Source of the DNA: an uncultured Myxococcales bacterium
GTDB taxonomy: Bacteria > Myxococcota_A > Bradymonadia > UBA7976 > UBA1532
Assembly (NCBI GenBank): GCA_903847385.1
Contig: CAINDO010000407.1
Location: forward strand, 1-57,937
Length of the DNA stretch: 57,937 nt
Reading direction: 5' to 3'
In this document: piece by piece, positions 1 to 8,520 of the stretch
Position numbering within the stretch: position 1 is the stretch's first letter
How the letters are laid out: each line of letters begins with the position of its first letter
Notes under the pieces: generated by a model
Told to the model about the DNA's origin: nothing
Databases searched by the model: none
The model's input: only the letters and a program-made list of their open reading frames with translations
Translations under genes and position numbers: made by a program

Positions 1-932
1 GCCGCGGCGACCGGGGCCTCGGCGACGGGCGCGGGGGCCGGCTCGGCGACGGGCGCCGGCGCAGCCTGGACCTTGGGGTAGGGCTGCGTCGAGGCGCTCT
101 CGGCCTGCACGTTGGCCACGGCCTTGGCCTTGGCCTCGGTCACGGCGGCGGCGACGGCCTCGGCCACGGCGGCGTCCACGCGGTCGTGGAAGCGCTGCTC
201 CAGGCCCTTCACGCGGTCGACCTCGGCCTCGAACTGGAGCTGCAGGATGCGGTACGCCTTCCGCTCGGCCTGCAGGTTGTGCTGCAGGTCGCGGAGGGAG
301 GACGACGCGCTCTGCTTGTCCGTGCGGACGCGGTTCTCGGCGTCCCGCGCGGTCTGGCGCTCCTTGGCGACCTGGTCCTTGAGCAGGTCGCGCTCGGCGC
401 GGACCTCGGCCAGGCGCTCCTCGAGGCGGGCGACGCGCTCGTCCGGCTCCTCGCGGGGCCGCTGGGGGCGCGGGGCCGGCGGGGCCTCGGCCTCGACGGG
501 GCGGGGGGCGCGTTCGGGCTCGGCCGGTCGAGCGGCGGCCCGCGCCTGCGCGGCGGCGAGCTGCTTCTCGGACGCGTGCTGGGCGGCGAGGGCGTCGTCG
601 AGCTCGTGGCGGGCCTTGAGGACCTCCTGGCGGTACTCGGCGGCCTCGGACTCGAGCTCGGCGATGCGCTTCTCGAGTTTGCCCTGACGGTCGCCGCGCG
701 CCTCCTGGGCACCCTGCACCTTCTCGAGCTTCTTCTCGGCCCGGGCCTTGGCCTCGCGGGCCTCGACCTCGCGCGCCTCGGCGGCCTGCTTCTTCTCGGC
801 GAGTTTCTTCTCGGCGCTCTGCCGAGACTTCTTCTCTTCGTCGAGCTGCTTCTCGAGCTTCGACAGCTCGGCTTCCAGATTGGCGATCTTGGCCTTGAGT
901 GCGCCACCGCCGAAGAAATCGACCAGACCCAT
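1..932 (-). CDS. Coiled-coil protein, cut by the left edge
   Basis: The minus strand is open from an ATG at 932 to the window edge (about 310 codons, no stop), so the C-terminus is missing. It starts MGLVDFFGGGALKAKI. Residues 10-120 and 165-240 are heptad-like, rich in Glu, Lys, Ala and Gln with regular Leu, as in a long coiled coil. Between them is a Pro/Glu/Arg-rich break (about 135-160), and a second Ala/Val/Pro-rich stretch begins near 285. No enzyme motif or signal peptide is visible, so a cytoplasmic scaffold or filament-like role is possible but not shown. The start is supported by a GGGAGAG ribosome site six bases upstream. The opposite-strand frames here are shadows of this gene. 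Confidence 0.8.
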   Translation of the reverse strand, partial: MGLVDFFGGGALKAKIANLEAELSKLEKQLDEEKKSRQSAEKKLAEKKQAAEAREVEAREAKARAEKKLEKVQGAQEARGDRQGKLEKRIAELESEAAEYRQEVLKARHELDDALAAQHASEKQLAAAQARAAARPAEPERAPRPVEAEAPPAPRPQRPREEPDERVARLEERLAEVRAERDLLKDQVAKERQTARDAENRVRTDKQSASSSLRDLQHNLQAERKAYRILQLQFEAEVDRVKGLEQRFHDRVDAAVAEAVAAAVTEAKAKAVANVQAESASTQPYPKVQAAPAPVAEPAPAPVAEAPVAA

Positions 933-962
933 GAAAACTCTCCCGCTTCCGCGAAACGGCGC

Positions 963-991
963 ACCATAATCACCGCGCCGTCAGGTGTAAA
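963..991 (-). promoter_or_regulatory. Sigma-70-like promoter of the coiled-coil gene
   Basis: Reading the minus strand, TTTACA (991-986) and TATGGT (968-963) are 17 bp apart, close to the housekeeping consensus, and would start RNA near 956, about 24 bases before the ATG at 932. Confidence 0.45.
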
Positions 992-1037
992 CGTTCAATC
1001 GTTCGACGCGGCCCGGCGGGGCGCGGCGGAGGTGCCG

Positions 1038-1211
1038 ATGGACAAGCTGCTGGAGCTGATTCGACAGATCGTCCGGACCGTCATCGTGCGGGCGATCCGC
1101 GAGATGATTCAGGGTCTGGTGGTCGGCCTGTTGACGGGGCTGGTGCGGCTCGTCGTCGACGCCATCGCCGAACGGTTCGGCACCCGAGAGGGCGAACCCG
1201 AACCGGCCTGA
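1038..1211 (+). CDS. Small 57-residue amphipathic protein
   Basis: A short gene starting MDKLLELIRQIVRTV. Most of it is one long run of Ile, Leu and Val alternating with Arg (about residues 4-45), as in an amphipathic or membrane-surface helix, followed by an acidic, Pro-containing tail. GGAGGT lies four bases before the ATG, which supports translation. It converges with the next gene on the minus strand, 13 bp away. The family is unrecognised and the function unknown. Confidence 0.5.
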   Translation: MDKLLELIRQIVRTVIVRAIREMIQGLVVGLLTGLVRLVVDAIAERFGTREGEPEPA

Positions 1212-1224
1212 GGCCCGTGAAGCC

Positions 1225-1551
1225 TCAGGCGGCGCGGCGCTGCTCGGAGATGTAGTGGCGCAGGGCGGTCTTGGGGGGGCGGCCGAAGGCGGCGATCTTG
1301 CTGGTCAGGATGTCGTTGTCGCCGTTCTCGAACCAGAGCAGGCAGCCGGACTTCGGCTCGCTGAGCGGCTCGAGGCCCTTGTCCGAGGGCATCACGGCGC
1401 CGAACAGGCGGCGGCCGAGGGCGGGGTGCTCGCGCAGCCAGCGGCCGGACCACAGGTCGCGCACGGCGACGCACTCGCGGCCGCGCAGGTGGTACTCGGT
1501 GTTCTGGGTGACGAAGAGACGATTGCGTCGGCGCTCGATGCCGGACTTCAT
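1225..1551 (-). CDS. Hypothetical 108-residue protein
   Basis: Starts MKSGIERRRNRLFVTQNTEY and has CGGAGG six bases before the ATG, so 1551 is preferred over upstream in-frame starts that have no ribosome site. The product is compact and basic, without signal peptide or membrane segment, and has several aromatic residues (for example LWFENGDND). I do not recognise the family. It is divergent from the cystathionine beta-synthase gene with 178 bp between the two starts, so both may share the control region at 1552-1729. Confidence 0.6.
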   Translation of the reverse strand: MKSGIERRRNRLFVTQNTEYHLRGRECVAVRDLWSGRWLREHPALGRRLFGAVMPSDKGLEPLSEPKSGCLLWFENGDNDILTSKIAAFGRPPKTALRHYISEQRRAA

Positions 1552-1609
1552 GGGGGCCTCCGGAGCGTGATGGCGTTGCCGCCGTTGTGGCTTCTGAAAC
1601 CACATGTAG

Positions 1610-1670
1610 GTCCAAATCATACTGGACGCAAATTCGTGACCTTGCCACCCCGTCACGGGGGGGGTAGACA
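1610..1670 (+). promoter_or_regulatory. Promoter and two palindromes upstream of cystathionine beta-synthase
   Basis: TTGCCA (1642-1647) and TAGACA (1665-1670) are 17 bp apart, giving a plausible start near 1677. The spacer begins with a perfect palindrome, CCCCGT-C-ACGGGG (1648-1660). A second inverted repeat, GTCCA-N8-TGGAC, lies at 1610-1627. Both look like protein-binding sites between the divergent genes. I saw nothing resembling a SAM riboswitch. Confidence 0.35.
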
Positions 1671-1729
1671 GGCACGACGCGTGACGCGCCGCCTCGACGC
1701 AGGCGGGCGTTCCTGATCGGAGAGTGCCC

Positions 1730-3136
1730 ATGTCCCAGTTCGAGCTCCCCCTGATGAAGGGCGCCGTGGCCGATGTGTCCCAGGCCATCGGCAACACGCC
1801 CATCGTGCGCCTCAACCGCCTCGCCGCGGGCCTGAAGTCCAGCATCTACTGCAAGCTGGAGTACCTGAACCCGGCGGGGTCGATGAAGGACCGCATCGCG
1901 TTGAACATGATCAACGAGGCGGAGAAGCGGGGCGAGCTCAAACCCGGGGGCACCATCGTCGAGGCGACCAGCGGCAACACGGGCATGGGCCTGGCCATGG
2001 TGGCGGCCCTGCGGGGCTACAAGTGCATCTTCGTGATGCCGGACAAGCAGTCCATGGAGAAGGTGAAGGCCCTGCGCGCCGCCGGCGCCAAGGTGGTCAT
2101 CACCCCCACCGAGGTCGACGCCGACGATCCGCGCAGCTACTACTCGGTCTCGCGCCGCATCGCCGCCGAGACGCCCAACAGCTTCTACGCCAACCAGTAC
2201 CACAACCAGGACAACCCCCAGGCTCACTACCGGTCCACGGGCCCGGAGATCTGGGCGCAGACGGGTGGCGAGATCGACGCCTTCGTGGCCGGCCTCGGCA
2301 CGGGCGGCACCATCACCGGCACCGGCGCCTACCTCAAGGAGCGCAAGCCGGGCATCCAGCTCGTCGGGGCGGACGTGTTCGGGTCGGTCTACACCGAGTT
2401 CTGGCGAAAGGGCGAGGTCGTGCCGCCCTACAGCTACAAGGTCGAGGGCATCGGCGAGGACTTCTTCCCCAGCACCATCAACCTGGGGATCATCGACCAC
2501 ATCGAGCAGCTCAACGACAAGGAGTGCTTCGACACGACCCGGTCGCTGGCGCGCTTCGAGGGCATCTACACGGGCGGCTCCGGCGGCGCCGCGGTCAAGG
2601 CCGCGCTCAAGTACGCCGAGCGGCTCACGGAGCCCAAGAACATCCTGGTCCTGCTGCCGGACAGCGCCAACCGCTACCTGGGCAAGATCTTCGACGACGA
2701 CTGGATGCGCGAGCACGGTTTCCTCGACCCGGACGAGGGGCTCGGGACGATCCGCGACCTGCTCGGCAACAAGAACCCGGCGGTCTACACGGTCAAGAAG
2801 ACGGACAAGATCCGCGAGGTCGTGGGCCTGATGAAGGACAAGGGCATCAGCCAGGTGCCCGTGCTGGACGGCGGTCGCCTCGCCGGCCTGGTGACCGAGT
2901 CCCGCCTGCTCCAGTTCCTGCTGGACGGCGGCATCGAGAAGCTCGACGAGCCCTGCTCGAGCGTGATCACCGACCAGTTCGAGGTCGCCGATCCGGACGC
3001 CCCCGTGGGCCTGTTCAACCACATCTTCAGCCAGGGCAAGGTCATCGTGGTCTGGGAGCGCGGCGAGGTCCGCGGCCTGATCACCAAGATCGACGTCATC
3101 GACTACCTGGCCCACAAGCGCCGCTCGACCCTCTGA
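1730..3136 (+). CDS. cbs: Cystathionine beta-synthase with C-terminal CBS pair
   Basis: PLP enzyme of fold type II that condenses serine (or acetylserine) with homocysteine to cystathionine, the first step of reverse transsulfuration. Lys53 in NPAGSMKDR is the expected Schiff-base lysine, SGNTGMG (81-87) binds the substrate, and GTGGTITGTG near residue 190 holds the PLP phosphate. From about residue 355 two CBS repeats follow (KGISQVPVLDGGRLAGL, then ITDQFEVADPDAPVGLFNHI), usually a nucleotide- or SAM-responsive regulatory unit. The 468 residues fit bacterial CBS enzymes with this tail. ATG 1730 is chosen over GTG 1724 because GGAGAG sits five bases upstream. The gene is 11 bp from the cystathionine lyase gene. 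A cysteine synthase is the less likely alternative. Confidence 0.9.
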   Translation: MSQFELPLMKGAVADVSQAIGNTPIVRLNRLAAGLKSSIYCKLEYLNPAGSMKDRIALNMINEAEKRGELKPGGTIVEATSGNTGMGLAMVAALRGYKCIFVMPDKQSMEKVKALRAAGAKVVITPTEVDADDPRSYYSVSRRIAAETPNSFYANQYHNQDNPQAHYRSTGPEIWAQTGGEIDAFVAGLGTGGTITGTGAYLKERKPGIQLVGADVFGSVYTEFWRKGEVVPPYSYKVEGIGEDFFPSTINLGIIDHIEQLNDKECFDTTRSLARFEGIYTGGSGGAAVKAALKYAERLTEPKNILVLLPDSANRYLGKIFDDDWMREHGFLDPDEGLGTIRDLLGNKNPAVYTVKKTDKIREVVGLMKDKGISQVPVLDGGRLAGLVTESRLLQFLLDGGIEKLDEPCSSVITDQFEVADPDAPVGLFNHIFSQGKVIVVWERGEVRGLITKIDVIDYLAHKRRSTL

Positions 3137-3147
3137 GTCATACGAAC

Positions 3148-4308
3148 ATGTCGACCACCAAGACCCCGCATCACTTCGAGACGCTGGCCATCCACGCCGG
3201 CAACACCCCCGATCCCACCACCGGCGCCGTGAACGTGCCCGTGTACCTGACCAGCACCTACGTGCAGTCGGGCCCCGGGCAGCACAAGGGCTACGAGTAC
3301 AGCCGCACGGGCAACCCCACCCGCACGGCGCTGGAGCAGAACCTGGCGGCGCTCGAGGGGGGCCGCTTCGGCCTGTGCTTCGGCAGCGGCTGCGCGGCCA
3401 CGGCCACCATCGCGCACATGCTCGGCGCCGACAGCCACATGATCGTCGCGGACGACGTCTACGGCGGCACGTTCCGCCTGTTCAACCGCGTGATGACGGA
3501 CGCCGCGCGCAGCTATACGTTCGTCGATCTGACGCGCGCGGAGGCGCTGCTCGAGCACATCCGCCCGAACACCAAGGCCGTGTGGCTCGAGACGCCCACC
3601 AACCCGCTCCTGAAGCTGGTGGACATCGAGGCCGTCGCCCGGCTGGCCCACGAACGCGGGCTGCTGGTGTTCGTGGACAACACGTTCATGTCGCCCTACT
3701 TCCAGCGGCCCCTGAGCCTGGGCGCGGACATGGTCGTGCACTCGTGCACCAAGTACCTGGGCGGCCACAGCGATGTGGTCCTGGGCGCGGCCATCACGGA
3801 CAGCCCGGAGCTGCACGAGCGGCTGGCCTACCTGCAGAACGCCATCGGCGCGGTGCCGGGCCCCATGGACAGCTACCTGGTGCTCCGCGGCACCAAGACG
3901 CTCGCCGTGCGCATGCGCGCCCACGCCGCGAACGCGATGGAGCTGGCGACCTGGCTCGAGGCCCACCCGGCCGTCGAGAAGGTCATCTACCCCGGTCTGA
4001 AAAGTCACCCGCAGCACGCGCTCGCGCAGCGGCAGGCCAGCGGCTTCGGCGGCATGATCAGCGTCGTGGTCAAGGGCGGCCTGGCGCGCGCCCGGACGGT
4101 CCTGGAGCGCTGCGAGCTGTTCTCCCTGGCCGAGAGCCTCGGCGGCGTCGAGTCGCTCATCGAGCACCCGGCGATCATGACGCACGCCAGCATCCCCGCC
4201 GAAATCCGGGCGCAGCTCGGCATCGTCGATGGCCTCATCCGCCTGAGCTGCGGCATCGAGCACGTCGAGGACCTCCGCGCCGATCTGGCGCGGGCGCTCG
4301 AGGGCTGA
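3148..4308 (+). CDS. Cystathionine gamma-lyase / gamma-synthase family
   Basis: PLP enzyme of the Cys/Met-metabolism family (386 residues, normal length). It shows EYSRTGNPTR near residue 50 and SCTKYLGGHSD with the PLP lysine at residue 202, followed by SLGGVESLIEHPAIMTHAS and a C-terminal RLSCGIEHVEDL. Directly downstream of cystathionine beta-synthase it most likely cleaves cystathionine to cysteine, 2-oxobutyrate and ammonia, completing reverse transsulfuration. The family cannot be resolved into lyase and synthase by motif alone, so the lyase assignment rests on the neighbour. Confidence 0.88.
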   Translation: MSTTKTPHHFETLAIHAGNTPDPTTGAVNVPVYLTSTYVQSGPGQHKGYEYSRTGNPTRTALEQNLAALEGGRFGLCFGSGCAATATIAHMLGADSHMIVADDVYGGTFRLFNRVMTDAARSYTFVDLTRAEALLEHIRPNTKAVWLETPTNPLLKLVDIEAVARLAHERGLLVFVDNTFMSPYFQRPLSLGADMVVHSCTKYLGGHSDVVLGAAITDSPELHERLAYLQNAIGAVPGPMDSYLVLRGTKTLAVRMRAHAANAMELATWLEAHPAVEKVIYPGLKSHPQHALAQRQASGFGGMISVVVKGGLARARTVLERCELFSLAESLGGVESLIEHPAIMTHASIPAEIRAQLGIVDGLIRLSCGIEHVEDLRADLARALEG

Positions 4309-4318
4309 GTCGGCGCGA

Positions 4319-5593
4319 GTGTCGACCGCCGGTCCATCAGTCGCGGTCGTCGGGGCCGGTACGGCCGGTCCCGCTGCGGCCTTGCTCTGCGCGCGGGGCG
4401 GGGCGCGGGTCACGCTCTTCGAGCGGGTGGCCTCGCCGCAGACCGTCGGGGCGGGCATCCTGCTGCAGCCCACGGGCATGGCGGTGCTGGCGCGCCTGGG
4501 TGTGCTCGGGCCCGTGCTCGAGCGCGGCGCCCGCATCTCGCACCTGCGCGGCTTCACGCCGGGCGGGCGGGCGGTGCTCGATCTGGCCTACGCCGCGCGC
4601 CGGCCGGACCTCTTCGGCCTCGGCGTGCACCGCGGCAGCCTCTTCGCCGCGCTCTGGGCCGCGCTCGAGCCCGCCGGCGTCGAGGTCCGAACGGGCGTGA
4701 CCATCGAGCCGCCGGAAACGGACGCGGACGGTCGCTTTCGCCTCCCCGGGGCCCCCGAGCGCGCCTACGATCTGGTGATCGTCGCGGACGGCTCGCGCTC
4801 GCAGCTTCGGGCCGCCGTGGGGCCGGTGTCCCGGGCGCGGCCCTACCCCTATGGCGCGCTGTGGTTCATCGGTCGCGACCCCGACGGTCGCTACGACGGC
4901 GTGCTGCACCAGGTCTACCGGGGCGCGCGGCAGATGCTCGGCCTCTTGCCGAGTGGCGCGGCCCCGGGCTCGCCCGAGCGGCTTTGCAGCCTGTTCTGGA
5001 GCCTGCCGATGCAAGGGCCACGGGGGGTCGACGCCGTGCGGGCGGCGGGGCTGGAGGCCTGGCGGCGCGCCGCGATCGACCTGTGTCCCGCCGCGGAGCC
5101 GCTGCTGGCGCAGGTGGACTCGATGGACGACCTGCTCACCGCGCCCTACTACGACGTGGTCATGGCCCGCACGCACCGGGTCACGCCGCGCGGCCGCGGC
5201 GCCGTGGTCCTGGGCGATGCCGCCCACGCCATGAGCCCGCAGTTGGGGCAGGGGGCCAACCTGGCGCTGCTGGACGCCGCGGCGCTCGCGGACGCGCTCA
5301 CCGAGGCCGGGGCCTTCGCCGATCCCGCGCAGGTCGCGCCGGCGCTGGCCACCTACGAGGCCCGGCGCCGGGGTCCGGTGCGCACCTACCAACGCCTGTC
5401 CCGTTGGCTCACGCCCGTGTTCCAGTCCGAGGCGGACGCAGTCGCCGTGCTGCGGGACGCCTTCTTCGGGCCGCTGTGCCGGGTGCCGCCCGTGCGGCGG
5501 CTGATGCTCGACGCCCTCACCGGCGTCAAGACGAGCCTGATCGGCGGCGCAGAGCCGCCGCGCCTCGCCCTGCCGGGGCCGCAGGGCCCGTGA
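4319..5593 (+). CDS. FAD-dependent monooxygenase (UbiH/salicylate hydroxylase type)
   Basis: Flavoprotein of 424 residues. The N-terminal Rossmann motif VVGAGTAGPAAALL binds ADP of FAD, and GDAAHAMSPQLGQGANLAL near residue 298 is the second FAD motif of the aromatic hydroxylase family. It probably uses NAD(P)H and oxygen on an aromatic or quinone-like substrate, which is unknown. The GTG start at 4319 lies 10 bp after the cystathionine lyase stop, so the two are probably co-transcribed, although no functional link is obvious. A palindromic terminator follows. Confidence 0.8.
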   Translation: MSTAGPSVAVVGAGTAGPAAALLCARGGARVTLFERVASPQTVGAGILLQPTGMAVLARLGVLGPVLERGARISHLRGFTPGGRAVLDLAYAARRPDLFGLGVHRGSLFAALWAALEPAGVEVRTGVTIEPPETDADGRFRLPGAPERAYDLVIVADGSRSQLRAAVGPVSRARPYPYGALWFIGRDPDGRYDGVLHQVYRGARQMLGLLPSGAAPGSPERLCSLFWSLPMQGPRGVDAVRAAGLEAWRRAAIDLCPAAEPLLAQVDSMDDLLTAPYYDVVMARTHRVTPRGRGAVVLGDAAHAMSPQLGQGANLALLDAAALADALTEAGAFADPAQVAPALATYEARRRGPVRTYQRLSRWLTPVFQSEADAVAVLRDAFFGPLCRVPPVRRLMLDALTGVKTSLIGGAEPPRLALPGPQGP

Positions 5594-5606
5594 AATCCGG
5601 GAAAAC

Positions 5607-5622
5607 CCCGCTTTTCAGCGGG
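5607..5622. terminator. Hairpin CCCGCT-TTTC-AGCGGG
   Basis: A perfect 6-bp stem with a 4-base loop, 14 bp after the monooxygenase stop. Read on the minus strand the loop is GAAA and the stem is followed by GTTTT. It probably ends the transsulfuration operon, but there is no long T run on the plus strand. Confidence 0.4.
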
Positions 5623-5647
5623 CGCCCCCGACGTCATCGTCGACACG

Positions 5648-7774
5648 ATGGACTCAGGCGCGCTGGGCAGCGATGAACGGGCGACCGCGGACGCGGTCAT
5701 GGAGCTGGACCTCCGGACGGAGCGCTGGTTCTTGGGCCGTCGTTTCTGGCGCCTGGCCGGTCGCTCGGGCGGTGAAGCCACACCCACGACCGAGGCCCTG
5801 CTGGCCTGGGTGCACCCCGAGGACGCCCCCGCCCTTCGCCGGGCCGTCGACGCCCTGGAGACCGGCGCGCGCTCGTCGCTGGAGCTGGCGTGTCGGTTCA
5901 TCGGGGACACCGGGGCGTCCGTGCGACTCCGGCTGTCGCTCGAGGGGGTGAGCCCCGACACCGACGGCCGCCCCGAGCGCATCCTCGGCCTCGCCGCGGC
6001 GCTCCCCGACCGGCTCGTCGCCCGGACCGGGCCCGGGCTGCCCGAGGCCCGGCTGCGGGGGCTCTCCGAGCGCATCAATGAGGCCGAGCTGGTGTTGTCG
6101 CCCGACGGCCTCATCGTCGAGGCCAACGACCGCGCCGTCGCGCTGTACGGGTACGACCACGCCACCCTGGTGTCGTTGCACATCCGCGCGCTGCGGGCGC
6201 CCGAGACCCACTCGGGCATGGACGCGCAGCTCGCCGCGGCCGCGGCCATCGGCGTGCGCTTCGAGACGTGGCACCAACGGCAGGACGGCCGCTGCTTCCC
6301 CGTCGAGGTGAGCAGCCGGCGCTTCGAGGCGGGGGGCCGGACCTATCTGCACAGCCTGATTCGGGACCTGACCGAGAAGCGCGCGGCCGAGAGCGAGGTC
6401 CGCCTGCTCGCGGGCATCGCGCGCAGCCTGCCGGACACGCTCTTCGTGATGGACCTGGACTTCTGCATCCTCCGCAGTGGCGGCGAGGGCGGGCGCGCGC
6501 CCCTGCTGGGCTTCTCGTTCGACGAGTACGTCGGTCGGCAGCCCTCGGACGTCTTCGGCGCCGAGTTCCCCGAGGCCGATCGCGAGGCGTTGCGGCGCAG
6601 TCTCGACCAGCGCTCGGCGGTGCGCGCGACGGTGCGCCTGCGCGACTTCGTGGGCAGGGAGCTCGAGGGCGACCTCGTGGCCACGCCGCTCTTCGACGAG
6701 CGCGGCGCGCCCCAGGGGCACGTGTGCATCATCCGCGACGTCACCGGGCAGCGGCGCCTCGAGGCCGCGCTGCGGGACAGCGAGGGGCGGCTGAGGGCGA
6801 TCCTGGCCTGCATGGCCGAGGGTGTGCTGGTGCACGACGGAAACGGGGACCTGGTGTACGCCAACGGCGCAGCGACGCGGCTCTTCGGCGACGCGCCCCC
6901 GTCGCGGCTCGGCACCTCGGCGATGCTGCGCGAGGACGGCGCGCCCCTGGCGCCGGAGGAGACGCCCATCGCGCTCACGCTGCGGACCGGCGAAGGGTCC
7001 GCCGGGGCCGTGGTGGGCCTGGAGCGCGCCCCCGGCGACCGCCGATGGTTCATCGTCGCGACCGAACCTCTGCGCCACGGGGTCAGCGGTCGACCGCACG
7101 GGGTGGTCACCACCGTCGCGGACGCCACCGATCGCATCGAAGCGGCCCATCGCCTGCGGGACGCCGTCGCTCGGCTCGACGCGTCCCTCGAGGGCGCCAA
7201 CGACGGCGACTTCGAGCTCGACGTGCAGTCGGGCGTGACCACGCTGGGCCCGCGCTGGGCGGCGCTGTTCGGTCGGCCTGCGCAGGCGCTGAGGCTCGAC
7301 CCGGCCCGCTTCGACGGCCTCATCCACCCGGAGGACCGACCGGCGCACCGCGGCGCCCTGGAGGCTCACCTGCGCGGCGAGACGGAGCAGTTCCAGGCCG
7401 AGGTGCGCTTCTGGCATCCCCGCGGGGAGTGGAGCTGGGCGCTGGGGCGCGGCAAGGTCGTGGAGCGCGACGCCGCCGGCGCCGCCGTCCGCCTCGCCGG
7501 CGCCTACTCGGACATCGACGCCCGCCACCGCGCCGTGCTGGCCCTCCGCGTCGCGCTCCAGGAGAACGAGAAGCTCGTCTCCGAGCTCCGGGACGCCCTG
7601 CAGAACGTCAAGACGCTCACCGGCTTCCTGCCCATCTGCATGTTCTGCAAGAAGATCCGGGACGACCGGGGCTACTGGGAGAAGGTCGAGGCGTACATCT
7701 CGGCCCATACGGACGTGCGGTTCAGCCACGGCCTGTGCCCGGACTGCCGCGCCGAGCACTACCCGGGGCTCTGA
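5648..7774 (+). CDS. Multi-PAS sensor protein with CxxC tail and no output enzyme
   Basis: A 708-residue cytoplasmic protein made almost wholly of PAS folds: about residues 15-125, 135-250 (VLSPDGLIVEANDRAVALYG), 255-375, 380-500 (GVLVHDGNGDLVYANGAA) and 510-630 (a PAS_3 type, LIHPEDRPAHRGALEAHL). A short coiled coil (LQENEKLVSELRDALQNV) leads to a C-terminal module from residue 655, PICMFCKKIRDDRGYW then FSHGLCPDC. The four Cys (CxxC...CxxC) suggest metal binding. This tail is known at the ends of PAS and response-regulator proteins. There is no histidine kinase, GGDEF, EAL or helix-turn-helix domain, so it must act through a partner. Confidence 0.8.
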   Translation: MDSGALGSDERATADAVMELDLRTERWFLGRRFWRLAGRSGGEATPTTEALLAWVHPEDAPALRRAVDALETGARSSLELACRFIGDTGASVRLRLSLEGVSPDTDGRPERILGLAAALPDRLVARTGPGLPEARLRGLSERINEAELVLSPDGLIVEANDRAVALYGYDHATLVSLHIRALRAPETHSGMDAQLAAAAAIGVRFETWHQRQDGRCFPVEVSSRRFEAGGRTYLHSLIRDLTEKRAAESEVRLLAGIARSLPDTLFVMDLDFCILRSGGEGGRAPLLGFSFDEYVGRQPSDVFGAEFPEADREALRRSLDQRSAVRATVRLRDFVGRELEGDLVATPLFDERGAPQGHVCIIRDVTGQRRLEAALRDSEGRLRAILACMAEGVLVHDGNGDLVYANGAATRLFGDAPPSRLGTSAMLREDGAPLAPEETPIALTLRTGEGSAGAVVGLERAPGDRRWFIVATEPLRHGVSGRPHGVVTTVADATDRIEAAHRLRDAVARLDASLEGANDGDFELDVQSGVTTLGPRWAALFGRPAQALRLDPARFDGLIHPEDRPAHRGALEAHLRGETEQFQAEVRFWHPRGEWSWALGRGKVVERDAAGAAVRLAGAYSDIDARHRAVLALRVALQENEKLVSELRDALQNVKTLTGFLPICMFCKKIRDDRGYWEKVEAYISAHTDVRFSHGLCPDCRAEHYPGL

Positions 7775-7779
7775 AGGGG

Positions 7780-7795
7780 GGAGCAGGCGGGCTCC
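7780..7795 (+). terminator. Hairpin after the PAS gene
   Basis: GGAGC-N6-GCTCC starts five bases after the PAS stop codon. A short stem without a T run; a weak terminator candidate. Confidence 0.25.
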
Positions 7796-7879
7796 ACCTG
7801 GAGTGACCGTCCGCACCCGCTTCGGCGCCGGGTGGAACCGACGTGCTCCGAAATCGCCGCGAACTCCGGGCGAAAGATT

Positions 7880-7913
7880 TGGCACACCCGTTGCGTAGAT
7901 TCCCACGCAACGG
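7880..7913 (+). promoter_or_regulatory. Sigma-54 promoter with overlapping 9-bp inverted repeat
   Basis: TGGCACA-CCCG-TTGC (7880-7894) has the -24 GG and -12 GC exactly ten bases apart, as RpoN promoters require. RNA would start near 7906. A perfect inverted repeat, CCGTTGCGT-N8-ACGCAACGG (7888-7913), covers the -12 element and start site, where a repressor or a 5' stem could act. The ATG follows at 7944. Confidence 0.6.
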
Positions 7914-7943
7914 AAACGCAAATCTCGAACCCCGGAGAGCCCC

Positions 7944-8519
7944 ATGTCCCGCCTTCTGCCCATCGCCGCCGCCGCGCTCCACACGCTGACCCTGGCGGAG
8001 CCTGCCGCCGCCCGGCGCGTCGAGTGGGGGCCTGCGACGGACATCAGCGGTCACGCCGACGCGTATGGTGAGGTCGGCTTCGGCGTGGGCATTCTGTCCG
8101 TGGGGTTCGGGCCCACGGTCGGCTACCGGGCGGGCTTCGGAGGGCGCGTCGAGGGCGCTCTCGGCACGATGGTCTTCGCGTCGGGCGGCTCGCTCGGCGC
8201 CGGATACAGCGCTCGGGTCGTCGACGGGGCGTATTTCACCCTCGAGCTGCCGGTGATGCTGCACGGCCTGATCGCGTCGGTGGGGCCCCTCGACTTCGAC
8301 TCCGATTGCCCGGAGTCCGAGTGCGGCGCCGACGACGATCGCGGCCTCACGGCCGTGGCGCTCGCGACGGGCGTGGACATGCTCTTCGGGTCCTCCCGGA
8401 CGAACGGTGGCCGCTTCATCCTCGGGCTGCGTGGCGGCCTCTTCCATTTCATCGGCACCGGGGCCGCCGTGACGCTGCCACTGCCCGTGGCCCAGATGAA
8501 CTTCGGCGTGACCTTCTGA
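7944..8519 (+). CDS. Secreted/outer-membrane beta-rich protein, unknown family
   Basis: 191 residues with a probable signal peptide (MSRLLPIAAAALHTLTLAEPAAA, cleaved near residue 23). The rest is Gly-rich alternating hydrophobic strands (YGEVGFGVGILSVGFGPTVG and similar) and ends in FGVTF, a terminal-Phe strand as used by outer-membrane beta-barrels. An Asp/Glu/Cys-rich insert (DSDCPESECGADDD, about residues 117-130) could be a metal-binding or disulphide loop. GGAGAG precedes the ATG. It stands alone behind a sigma-54 promoter and is followed by a broken copy of itself. Barrel or periplasmic beta-sandwich cannot be decided here. Confidence 0.6.
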   Translation: MSRLLPIAAAALHTLTLAEPAAARRVEWGPATDISGHADAYGEVGFGVGILSVGFGPTVGYRAGFGGRVEGALGTMVFASGGSLGAGYSARVVDGAYFTLELPVMLHGLIASVGPLDFDSDCPESECGADDDRGLTAVALATGVDMLFGSSRTNGGRFILGLRGGLFHFIGTGAAVTLPLPVAQMNFGVTF

Positions 8520-8520
8520 G

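Noticed and set aside
1552-1729. Possible SAM riboswitch before the transsulfuration genes
   Set aside because: No recognisable SAM riboswitch core; only two short palindromes and a promoter are seen.
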